A DNA stretch of 64,000 bases. Origin: Planococcus rifietoensis (lineage in GTDB: Bacteria; Bacillota; Bacilli; Bacillales_A; Planococcaceae). Numbering within the stretch: position 1 is the stretch's first letter; each line of letters starts with the position of its first letter. The notes beneath the pieces were generated by a model. It did not search any database, had not been told where the DNA came from, and saw only the letters and a program-made list of their open reading frames with translations. The position numbers and the translations under genes were made by a program. Below are positions 42,966 through 50,763 of this stretch, one piece after another. The DNA lies in the NCBI RefSeq assembly GCF_001465795.2, contig NZ_CP013659.2:2188501-2252500 (forward strand). Direction: 5' to 3'.

Positions 42966-43688
42966 TTACCGCTGAATTTCGGTCGTGAATTTATAACGGT
43001 CGGCCCGGTATGTGCTGCGGACCACTTCAAATGGCAAGTCGCCTTCTAGAAAGCTGATGCGTTCAATCATCAAGATCGCTGCGGGCGGTTGGATCTGCAG
43101 CAAATCGGCATCATCTTTCTTTACCAGTCCTGCTTCCATGCGCTGCGTCGCGTGGCTGATTTTCAGCTGCTGCTTGTTCTCGATGACCGCATACAGCGAG
43201 CCTTGGAACGACTCTTCTGTCAGATTCGGAAAGCGTTTAACCGGCAAAAAGGTGCGTTCGATGGCCATTGGCTTGTCGTCCGCAAAACGAATGCGCTCGA
43301 CAAAATACACTTGGTCGCCATCGTCCAGCTGCAACTCGTGTGCAACGTCGGTTTCCGGCTCCAGGATTTCAAATCCGATCAGCTTGCTGCTGGGCACCAT
43401 GCCGCGCGACTCCATGTCTTCCGTAAAGCTGGTCAAGCCATTGAGCGGCTGCTCCACCTTTGGAGAGGCCACGAACGTGCCGCGCCCTTTTTCCCGGTAC
43501 AACAAGCCGTCATTGACCAAATTGGTGATCGACTGGCGCACCGTCATGCGGCTGACCGCGAAGCGTTCGGACAGTTCGCGTTCGGATGGAATCGACGTGC
43601 CAACGGAAAAGTCGCCTTGCTGAATTTGCTGCTTCAGCTGTTCTTCTATTTGAATGTAAATGGGAATCGGCGATTGTTTGTCCAGCAC
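42966..43688 (-). CDS. nagR: GntR/HutC-family regulator of N-acetylglucosamine genes
   Basis: A 240-residue regulator. GntR winged helix at the N terminus (LDKQSPIPIYIQIEEQLKQQ, SERELSERFAVSRMTVRQSI), then a UTRA effector domain (LTSFTEDMESRGMVPSSKLIGF to YRADRYKF). It resembles NagR/YvoA, which binds GlcN-6-P or GlcNAc-6-P. I favour the GTG at 43688, 8 nt after AAGGAG; upstream in-frame starts overlap nagB. A matching dre-like operator lies upstream of nagE (47625). Confidence 0.92.
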   Translation of the reverse strand: MLDKQSPIPIYIQIEEQLKQQIQQGDFSVGTSIPSERELSERFAVSRMTVRQSITNLVNDGLLYREKGRGTFVASPKVEQPLNGLTSFTEDMESRGMVPSSKLIGFEILEPETDVAHELQLDDGDQVYFVERIRFADDKPMAIERTFLPVKRFPNLTEESFQGSLYAVIENKQQLKISHATQRMEAGLVKKDDADLLQIQPPAAILMIERISFLEGDLPFEVVRSTYRADRYKFTTEIQR

Positions 43689-43693
43689 AGCCA

Positions 43694-44434
43694 TCACTCC
43701 TTTTCTGCCGCTGCCAGGCTATAGGCTTCCTTGTCTACTATGAGTGTAACATGCGGATGCTTCCATAAAAACGACACCGGAAAATCTTCGCTGACCCCGC
43801 CAGCCAAAAACCGTTTCACTGCCGGTGCTTTCTTTTTGCCGGAAGCCAGCACCAAGATTTGTTCACTTTTTAGAATCGACTGAATGCCCATCGTAATGGC
43901 GTGCGTCGGCACACTATTCAGGTCGCTGAAAAACCGCGCATTGCTCTTGCGGGTCGATTCTTCTAGTTTCACGCAATGAGTCACACTCGCTTCAGGTGTA
44001 CCGGGCTCGTTAAAGCCAATATGGCCGTTTGTCCCGAGTCCGAGAATTTGCAGATGCGGCGGGCCGATTCTGTCAATCAAGGCCTCATAGCGCCGGCATT
44101 CGTCTTCTACCGGAGAAGCTGTACCGTCTGGAATATGCGTGTTGTCTAGTTGAATATCGATGTGCTGGAATAGGTGCTCATTCATAAAATAGCGGTAGCT
44201 GTTCGGATGAGCTGCTGAAAGTCCGCAGTATTCATCCAAGCTGATCGTTTGAACTTGCTTGTAAGAGATATTGCGTTCTTGGACGCCGCGAATTAATTGC
44301 TCGTAAAGGCCGAGCGGCGTCGATCCGGTGGCAAGTCCAAGTACCGAACGGCTGTTGTCCAGAATCTGCTGTTCCACTAACCTTGCCGCGCTGCTGCTCA
44401 TCTCTTCGTAGTTTTCGACTCGTATCAGTTTCAT
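43694..44434 (-). CDS. nagB: glucosamine-6-phosphate deaminase
   Basis: A 246-residue enzyme that converts glucosamine 6-phosphate to fructose 6-phosphate and ammonia. Landmarks are LGLATGSTPLGLYEQL, SLDEYCGLSAAHPNSY (catalytic Asp), LGLGTNGHIGFNEPG (Asn-Gly-His) and the lid with VTLIVDKEAYSL. The ATG at 44434 has GGAAGGA 9 nt upstream. It follows nagA by 5 nt and precedes nagR. Confidence 0.95.
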   Translation of the reverse strand: MKLIRVENYEEMSSSAARLVEQQILDNSRSVLGLATGSTPLGLYEQLIRGVQERNISYKQVQTISLDEYCGLSAAHPNSYRYFMNEHLFQHIDIQLDNTHIPDGTASPVEDECRRYEALIDRIGPPHLQILGLGTNGHIGFNEPGTPEASVTHCVKLEESTRKSNARFFSDLNSVPTHAITMGIQSILKSEQILVLASGKKKAPAVKRFLAGGVSEDFPVSFLWKHPHVTLIVDKEAYSLAAAEKE

Positions 44435-44439
44435 CACAG

Positions 44440-45600
44440 TCATTCCTTCCTGTAGGCGATTGTTCCTCTGCAAATGGTCAATTGAACGTTCAAATTGTCA
44501 TCTAAAATGGCGATATCCGCATCCGCACCGCTACAGACTTTGCCTTTATTGGCTAATCCCAATTCGTTTGCGGCATTGGCGGACGTCATGGCCACCAATT
44601 CATTTACGCTGCAGCCGGTGATAGACTGCACATTCTGAATCGCTCTGTCCATCGTCAAGATGCTGCCAGCTAAGGTTCCATCCGCAAGCCGTGCGTCTTT
44701 TTTCGTCACCTGCACATCCTGTCCGCCTAAATCATAGACACCTGGGGGCAAGCCTTTTGCGCGCATGGCATCGGTAATCAATATTAAGCGCTCGGCTCCT
44801 TTTTGCCGAAACGCCATTTCGACGGAAGCGGGATGGCTGTGAATGAAATCGGCAATGAGTTCGACCATCAAGCCATCTTCCATCAACGCCGCACCCACAA
44901 CACCCGGCTTGCGATGATGGAACGGGCTCATTTGGTTATAGAGATGCGTCACGTGGTTCGCGCCGGAACGAACGGCTGCCTGTACTTCCTCAAAAGTGGC
45001 ATCGGAATGGCCGATGGAGGCAATGACCTTATCCTCCGTCAGTTTTTTGATAAACTCCATGGCGCCCCGGGTTTCTGGCGCTAAAGTAACCAAACGGATC
45101 TGGTTGCCGCTCTTTTTTTGCCATTCGCGAAATAAGGGATACGACGCTTCGACGATATGTTCAATCGGCTGCGCCCCTGCACGTTCAGCAGAAATAAACG
45201 GTCCTTCCAAATGAACGCCGAGCATCTCCGCCTGCCCTTCACTAGCATGAAACTCACAGATATTTTCCAGCGCTGCTGAAATGGCCTCATCCGATTGCGT
45301 CATCGTGGTCGCGAGAAAACTGGTCGTTCCTTCTTTCGGCAAAGCTTCCGCTAAGCCAGCCAAGTCTTCTGGCGTCGCGTCCATCGAATCGTGCCCTGCC
45401 GCGCCGTGAATATGGACGTCGATAAATCCAGGAAACGCAGTCCAGTTTTTACCGCTTGCTTCTATATGAATGTCAGCTGGCACTTCAATCTTTTCGGCCA
45501 CGCGGCTTATTTTGCCGTCTTCGATGAGGATATCCCCGATAACACTTTCTTCCACCGCATCTGCAATGGTGATGCCCGAAATCAATAGGCTGTTCTTCAC
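44440..45600 (-). CDS. nagA: N-acetylglucosamine-6-phosphate deacetylase
   Basis: A 386-residue amidohydrolase that removes acetate from GlcNAc-6-phosphate. Metal and active-site motifs are GFIDVHIHGAAGHDSMDA, VHLEGPFIS, ASIGHSDATFEE, THLYNQMSPFHHRKPG and LITDAMRAKG. The start is a GTG at 45600 with AAGGAGGAA upstream. It is downstream of nagE, separated by a terminator-like hairpin, and overlaps no gene. Confidence 0.95.
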   Translation of the reverse strand: MKNSLLISGITIADAVEESVIGDILIEDGKISRVAEKIEVPADIHIEASGKNWTAFPGFIDVHIHGAAGHDSMDATPEDLAGLAEALPKEGTTSFLATTMTQSDEAISAALENICEFHASEGQAEMLGVHLEGPFISAERAGAQPIEHIVEASYPLFREWQKKSGNQIRLVTLAPETRGAMEFIKKLTEDKVIASIGHSDATFEEVQAAVRSGANHVTHLYNQMSPFHHRKPGVVGAALMEDGLMVELIADFIHSHPASVEMAFRQKGAERLILITDAMRAKGLPPGVYDLGGQDVQVTKKDARLADGTLAGSILTMDRAIQNVQSITGCSVNELVAMTSANAANELGLANKGKVCSGADADIAILDDNLNVQLTICRGTIAYRKE

Positions 45601-45617
45601 GTTGATTCCTCCTTAGG

Positions 45618-45654
45618 AAAAACCAGGAGAATCACGATGGATGTCCTGGCTTTT
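45618..45654 (-). terminator. terminator-like hairpin between nagE and nagA
   Basis: On the minus strand AAAAGCCAGGA-(14 nt)-TCCTGGTTTTT lies right after the nagE stop and ends at the nagA ribosome site. It should partly uncouple transporter and enzyme expression. Confidence 0.78.
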
Positions 45655-45662
45655 CTGTTTTT

Positions 45663-47576
45663 CTATTCAATTTTCATAATGGAATGGGTTCCTTGTGGTT
45701 GATCGCCATCTTTCAAGATGATGACTTTTTGGTCTGTCAGGTTGGTGAAAATGACTGGTGTCGCAAGTGATGGTGCATTGGCGTCCAAGAATTTCAAGTC
45801 AAGCTTCAGCAATTTGTCGCCGCGCTGGACGAGCTGTCCTTGTTCAACGAATAGCTCAAAACCTTCGCCATCCAGTTTGACGGTATCCAAACCGACGTGA
45901 ATCAAGATTTCAATGCCGGTATCGGTCTCGATGCCGATCGCGTGCTTCGTCGGGAAGACGCTGACGACACGCCCGTCCACTGGTGAATAAAGCACATCTC
46001 CAGTTGGCATAATGGCAAATCCAGGCCCCATCATTTCTTTGGCAAAAACGTCATCCGGCACTTCTGACAGCGAAATGATTTTCCCGTCGATCGGCATTTC
46101 AAAATCTTTCGGGATGATTTCTTTCATGGCCGGTTCCTCATTCGACGTATCTTCAACCGCTGCAGTTTCCGTACCCGCCTCAGGAGCCGGGTTGCCGTTT
46201 GCGACACGCGGTTTCATCGCATCTCCTAAGAATTCCACAGCCGTTCCGATAACGACTTGCACATTCGTCTTGTTAATTTTCATAACGCCCATGGCACCGT
46301 GGCGTTTCAAGGCTTTTTCGTCTACGAGATCTGCATCTTTCAAGGTCATGCGCAGACGCGTTGTGCAATACTCGGTCGCGACAATATTATCCGCACCGCC
46401 CAAAGCTTCAATCGTGTTATAGGCTCTTACATCAATTGCGTTATTGCCTGAAGCTGCATTGTCTGCATCCTCGTCTTCGTCTTCACGGCCAGGTGTTTTC
46501 AGGTCCAGTTTGACAATCAAGAAATAGAAGATGAAGAAGTAAATGACGCCGAACACGAGTCCCATGACCAATAAAATGAGCGGGTTGGTCGCGAGCCCGA
46601 AATTCAGCACATAGTCAATCGCTCCGGCAGAAAAGCCGAAACCGTGATGGATATCCAAGGCGTACGCGACCATCATCGACACGCCCGTTAGTAAGGCATG
46701 GACGACATACAACACAGGCGACAAGAACATGAACGTAAACTCAATCGGTTCTGTGATCCCTGTCAAGAATGATGTGAAGCCGATACTGAAGAACATCCCG
46801 CCAACCAGTGCTTTGCGTTCTTTTTTTGCTGCCGCGTACATCGCAAGACAAGCAGCCGGCAAACCGAACATCATGATCGGGAAGAAGCCAGACAGGAATG
46901 GTCCTGCCGTTGGGTCGCCCCGCAAGAAGCGGTTAATTTCTCCGCGCACCACTTCTCCACTAGCAGTCGTGAACGTTCCGAAATCAAACCAGACAATCGT
47001 GTTGATGACGTGGTGAAGGCCAGTCGGCAACAACAGACGGTTTAAGAAACCGTAAGCACCAACGCCAAACATCCCCGCATTCAAGATCCAGTTGCCGGCA
47101 CCGTCAATAAGATCCTGGATCGGAGGCCAGGCAACACCGAGTACACCAGCCAAAATGGTCATGGCGGCTGCGGTGATAATCGGCACAAAGCGCCTGCCAC
47201 CGAAAAAGGCCAGCCATTGCGGAAATTTCACATTATAGAATTTATTGTACAAGAGACCTGCGACAATTCCGGAGATAATCCCGGCAAAGACGCCCATATC
47301 AATCGTCTCGTTAATTGTGACAATCGCGGAAGTTAACACCAGATACGCAATCGCACCGGCCAATGCCGCTCCCCCGCTGCCATCATGTGCAAGCCCCATC
47401 GCAATCCCGATGGCAAAGATGATCGCCAAGTTATCGATAATCCCCGCGCCCGCCGCCGACATGAACGGAATCCCAAGCAAATCATCCTGTCCAAAACGCA
47501 GCAGCAAAGCAGCCGCAGGCAATGTCGCAATCGGGAACATCAACGACTTCCCTATTTTCTGCAGAAAACCAAACAT
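45663..47576 (-). CDS. nagE: PTS N-acetylglucosamine transporter subunit IICBA
   Basis: A 637-residue fused permease. EIIC (about 1-370) starts MFGFLQKIGKSLMFPIATLPAAALLLRFG and carries LTGITEPIEFTFMFLSP. EIIB (about 390-460) has the phospho-Cys in VATEYCTTRLRMTLKD. EIIA (about 490-637) has IEILIHVGLDTVKLDG with the phospho-His. GGGGTGG precedes the ATG. It imports and phosphorylates GlcNAc, feeding nagA and nagB. It heads the nag genes and has a NagR-type operator in its promoter. Confidence 0.95.
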   Translation of the reverse strand: MFGFLQKIGKSLMFPIATLPAAALLLRFGQDDLLGIPFMSAAGAGIIDNLAIIFAIGIAMGLAHDGSGGAALAGAIAYLVLTSAIVTINETIDMGVFAGIISGIVAGLLYNKFYNVKFPQWLAFFGGRRFVPIITAAAMTILAGVLGVAWPPIQDLIDGAGNWILNAGMFGVGAYGFLNRLLLPTGLHHVINTIVWFDFGTFTTASGEVVRGEINRFLRGDPTAGPFLSGFFPIMMFGLPAACLAMYAAAKKERKALVGGMFFSIGFTSFLTGITEPIEFTFMFLSPVLYVVHALLTGVSMMVAYALDIHHGFGFSAGAIDYVLNFGLATNPLILLVMGLVFGVIYFFIFYFLIVKLDLKTPGREDEDEDADNAASGNNAIDVRAYNTIEALGGADNIVATEYCTTRLRMTLKDADLVDEKALKRHGAMGVMKINKTNVQVVIGTAVEFLGDAMKPRVANGNPAPEAGTETAAVEDTSNEEPAMKEIIPKDFEMPIDGKIISLSEVPDDVFAKEMMGPGFAIMPTGDVLYSPVDGRVVSVFPTKHAIGIETDTGIEILIHVGLDTVKLDGEGFELFVEQGQLVQRGDKLLKLDLKFLDANAPSLATPVIFTNLTDQKVIILKDGDQPQGTHSIMKIE

Positions 47577-47610
47577 AAAATTTCCACCCCTTTATGTATT
47601 CTTAATTTTC

Positions 47611-47646
47611 ACTATAGCCGTAACATGTATAGTTGTCTATACCAAT
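47611..47646 (-). promoter_or_regulatory. nagE promoter with NagR/dre-type operator
   Basis: On the minus strand TAGACA (47634-47639) and TATAGT (47611-47616) are spaced by 17 bp. The dyad GTATAGTTGTCTATAC (47627-47642) covers the -35 and matches the known ATTGGTATAGACAAC-type site of YvoA/NagR regulators. A weaker cre-like AGTAAGCGGTTACT lies at 47667-47680. Confidence 0.82.
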
Positions 47647-47896
47647 TTCATAAATAATAAAAATAAAGTAAGCGGTTACTGAATGACATAGCAGTTATGT
47701 ATGTGAAGAAGTATTCCCGTAAGAATCACTCTCGCCAAAATCGCTAGCATCTGTTCTTTTACCAATTGCCCGCCTACCGATGAAGCGAAAATCTTTTAAC
47801 CCTTGTGAATTTCGGGTAGACAACAATTGAAGCCAGGCATGCTTATATATGAAGAAACAGAATCCAACAATGTTTTGTAAGGAGGTGCATCCACTC

Positions 47897-48196
47897 ATGA
47901 CACAAAAAGATGAAAATAATCGTTCGGAAATTGATATTAGTTCAAAAAACCATGAACTCTTTATTCGCAACCGCTATAAGTTTTACTACAATATAAACGA
48001 TGTGCTGATCGCCGTTTGGTTTATAATCGGCAGTATTTTGTTCTTTTGGAAGGAAACCGAAACGATAGCGATTTGGTTTTTCCTCTTGGGAAGCATCGAG
48101 CTGTTAGTTCGACCACTGATGCGGATATTCAGCGAAGTTCACTTGAAGAATATTCGATCAGGAAAAGCTGGGTCCGGAGAAGATACCCGTCGATGA
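47897..48196 (+). CDS. YrhK-like small membrane protein
   Basis: A 99-residue protein with two membrane spans (VLIAVWFIIGSILFFW and TIAIWFFLLGSIELLVRPL). The YrhK-domain pattern is present: F-x-x-NRYKFYYNINDVL and an end of RIFSEVHLKNI. AAGGAGGTG lies 10 nt before the ATG at 47897. It is an isolated plus-strand gene. The function of the family is unknown. Confidence 0.78.
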   Translation: MTQKDENNRSEIDISSKNHELFIRNRYKFYYNINDVLIAVWFIIGSILFFWKETETIAIWFFLLGSIELLVRPLMRIFSEVHLKNIRSGKAGSGEDTRR

Positions 48197-48260
48197 ACAG
48201 TTGTCACAGGTGAATTTTTTAGAATGCTACTTGTTTCACATCGTATTGTTGTTTGAAATC

Positions 48261-48304
48261 AAAAAAGAAGCCAGCAATCGGTTGAACCGACTGCTGGCTT
48301 CTTT
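48261..48304. terminator. bidirectional terminator between convergent genes
   Basis: AAAAAAGAAGCCAGCAATCG-(loop)-CGACTGCTGGCTTCTTT. Its stem is similar to the terminator at 36329 although the neighbouring genes are unrelated. It abuts the repeat element at 48309. Confidence 0.9.
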
Positions 48305-48308
48305 GCTT

Positions 48309-48396
48309 ATATTGTGTCACGCACAGGGACAAAACCACACTCAAATCCCCAGATAAAGGCTTTTCCTACCCGGAAATTGTGTGGTGCACAGGGACA
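48309..48396 (+). repeat. Interspersed element, 42-bp spacer class (88 bp), rightmost copy
   Basis: Repeats lie at 48309-48331 (loop CAC) and 48374-48396 (loop GGT). The spacer starts ACCACACTCAAATCCCC. It ends 10 nt from the stop of the ABC permease gene. No further copy occurs in the remaining 15.6 kb. Confidence 0.9.
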
Positions 48397-48406
48397 ATTA
48401 CAATCC

Positions 48407-49099
48407 CTACGTCCGGCTAACCAAATAAGACTCATACTTCCCAGTCAACTTCACAACCAATGCCGCCACACCCCAATACATCAAAGCAGCCACCACAAAC
48501 GCTTCGACATAGTACGAGTTCGACGCCGCGATCAACCGGGCTTCAGCGAAGATGTCGACGACTGTAATCATGAACCCGAGCGAGATGGCTTTCATGACCA
48601 CGAGGAAGGCGCTGCCGAACTCAGGCAAAGCTTCGACCAATGCTTGCGGTGTGATGATTCGCTTGAATGCCTGGAATGGCGTATACCCAAGCGATCTTGC
48701 CGCTTCAATCTGGCCGTAGCTGACCGATAGAAATGAGCCTCTAATCGTTTCGGCCTGGAAGGACGAAACCGTCAGTGACACCGCGACAATCAGGATCACA
48801 ACCGGTGAGATATTGTTCGCGTTGTAATCCAAATTCATTAAGCCGGTGAAATAGCCGATGATGCTCGGCAAGGAATAATACATGATAAAGATGAACACGA
48901 TAAGCGGTGTTCCTCTCAAAAACAGCTTGAACAGTAGGACCACCTGCTTCAGCACCGGCACATTGTATTCCTGGACTAGTGCCATTCCTGTCCCGATTAA
49001 AATCGACAGGATGAAAATCGTGATGGCCAAAGCGACGGTTTGGGGAACAACAGATAAGATGCCGAAAAAGTTATCGACCAAAATCTCCATGTTGAGCAT
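48407..49099 (-). CDS. amino-acid-type ABC transporter permease (2)
   Basis: A 230-residue HisMQ-family permease with about five spans. The coupling EAA loop reads QIEAARSLGYTPFQAFKRIITPQAL. It starts at an ATG right after the first permease gene, with GAGGGTGG upstream. It pairs with the permease at 49100 to form the membrane channel of a polar amino-acid or opine importer, with the ATPase at 50764 and the interrupted binding-protein gene at 49907. Confidence 0.9.
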   Translation of the reverse strand: MLNMEILVDNFFGILSVVPQTVALAITIFILSILIGTGMALVQEYNVPVLKQVVLLFKLFLRGTPLIVFIFIMYYSLPSIIGYFTGLMNLDYNANNISPVVILIVAVSLTVSSFQAETIRGSFLSVSYGQIEAARSLGYTPFQAFKRIITPQALVEALPEFGSAFLVVMKAISLGFMITVVDIFAEARLIAASNSYYVEAFVVAALMYWGVAALVVKLTGKYESYLVSRT

Positions 49100-49810
49100 T
49101 TACGCCACCCTCTTTGCTTTGAGGCCTGAATCGAGCTTGAATTTCTGTGTTTTCTTCTCAAACAAACGCACCATGCCATCTGATAAGAATGTCACGACTA
49201 TGTAGATGGCTGCCACAATCAAGAACACTTGCACTTGGTTCATGCCAAACGAAGACGCAGCAATCAACTCTGCGCGACCCATGATATCGGCAACACCTAG
49301 GGCGAATACGAGCGATGTATCGTGGATCAAGTGAATGAGCGCATTCCCCCATCCAGGCAACGCGACCGGAACCGTCTGTGGCAAGATGATTCGGAAGAAT
49401 TTCTTCGTCGGCGTGTAGCCCAAGCTGTCAGCTGCTTCATGCTGCCCTTTATCGACTGCTTTATATGCAGCACGCAACACTTCCGTCAAATAGCCACCGT
49501 GGTAAAGCGTCAAGGCTAAAATCGCTGCGACGGTTGCGCTCATGCTGGTGACATTGATGCCAAAATTCCCGAGCAGCGGCGGCAGTGCGTAATAAACAAT
49601 GAACAATTGAATGATAATCGGCACACTTCTGGTAAACGAAGAAATGACAACCGTAATTTGCTTCAGGACTGGAATATTCTTGACGTTGATCATCGTCAGT
49701 ACAGCACCTAATAATAAGCCCAGTACCGCAGACGCCAACAGAATGATAAACGTGATGTGCGCGACATCCAGTAATAACGAAACGATTTCCCACGTACTCG
49801 GTGTAACCAT
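49100..49810 (-). CDS. amino-acid-type ABC transporter permease (1)
   Basis: A 236-residue HisMQ-family permease. The EAA loop reads GQHEAADSLGYTPTKKFFRIILPQTVPVALPGWGN. AAAGGGGAGG lies upstream of the start. It precedes the second permease by no gap. Two different permeases suggest a heterodimeric importer, as in histidine and octopine systems. Confidence 0.9.
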   Translation of the reverse strand: MVTPSTWEIVSLLLDVAHITFIILLASAVLGLLLGAVLTMINVKNIPVLKQITVVISSFTRSVPIIIQLFIVYYALPPLLGNFGINVTSMSATVAAILALTLYHGGYLTEVLRAAYKAVDKGQHEAADSLGYTPTKKFFRIILPQTVPVALPGWGNALIHLIHDTSLVFALGVADIMGRAELIAASSFGMNQVQVFLIVAAIYIVVTFLSDGMVRLFEKKTQKFKLDSGLKAKRVA

Positions 49811-49906
49811 ACGACGAGCCTCCCCTTTCGCAACTGGCGTTCACGCCCCATTATAAATCCATTCCCCAGCTTTATAATGAGGCATCACCGCCAAATCTAA
49901 TCTTGC

Positions 49907-50743
49907 CTATTCTTTCTTCGTCACATCATACTGGAACACATCTTCTCCGTAATATTCCTCTGAAATCTCAGACAGCGTGCCTTCTTCTCTCAGTTCCGTC
50001 AGCGCCTGGTCCACTTCTTCCATCAGCTTTTCATTTTCTTCTGATTTGTAGATGAGCATGATCGTCTCGCCGACATAGATTGGATCTGGTTGAACCACTT
50101 CGAGTCCAAGTTCATCGATGATCTCGTTTTGCCCCAGGTTAGCTGGCCCGATAAACGCATCGTATTTACCGTCATTGATTTCTTTCAAACGCTGTGCGTA
50201 AGGGATATCGCCACTGGATTCTTCCAGCTTAAGTTCATGCTCAGGGTTTGCTTTCTGTCAGTCCAAGACCACCTGCAAAGTTCCGCCGCCAGCCGTGAAT
50301 GGCGTAATTTTCTTGCCAACCAAATCTTCCAGCGTTTCAATGCCGCTGCCTTCTTTTACGTACATTTTGATCAAGCTTCGGCCAGTCGGTTCAGAAGGCA
50401 CAAGGAATTGTTCTTCGCGTTCAGGTGTTGGGTAGAAACCGCCGACATTGAGTTCGTACTTCCCTGTTTTCAATCCCGTTTCCTGGGCACTGTCCGCGAC
50501 CGCTTGAATATTAAATGCATAATCTTCAAGTTTTTCATCGATGGCGCGCAGTACGTCCGGCTCATAGCCTAGGATTTTGCCGTCCGCCGTTTGCCAGCTC
50601 AAGTTTTTGGAAGTCGGAGGCGTCGTCACTTCAATCGTCCTGACGTCGCCGTCTTCCGCAGCCCCTGCCGTTGGCTCATCGCCGCACGCTGCCAAAGTCA
50701 AAACCGTTCCCAATGCGAACACAGATAATGTAAGTTTCTTCAA
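49907..50743 (-). pseudogene. amino-acid ABC transporter binding lipoprotein with internal TGA
   Basis: The frame runs 50743 to 49907 without frameshift but holds one TGA at 50258-50260, between VVLD and QKANPEHELKL. A single change from TGG (Trp) would restore about 278 residues. The N-terminal half has a lipobox signal (VLTLAACGDE; TTG start 9 nt after AAAGGGG) and GKYELNVGGFYPTPERE; the C-terminal half has YDAFIGPANLGQNEI and ends VFQYDVTKKE. Both halves look under normal coding constraint, so the stop is recent, a sequencing error, or read through. Confidence 0.85.
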
Positions 50744-50763
50744 TAAAAACATCCCCTTTTGTT

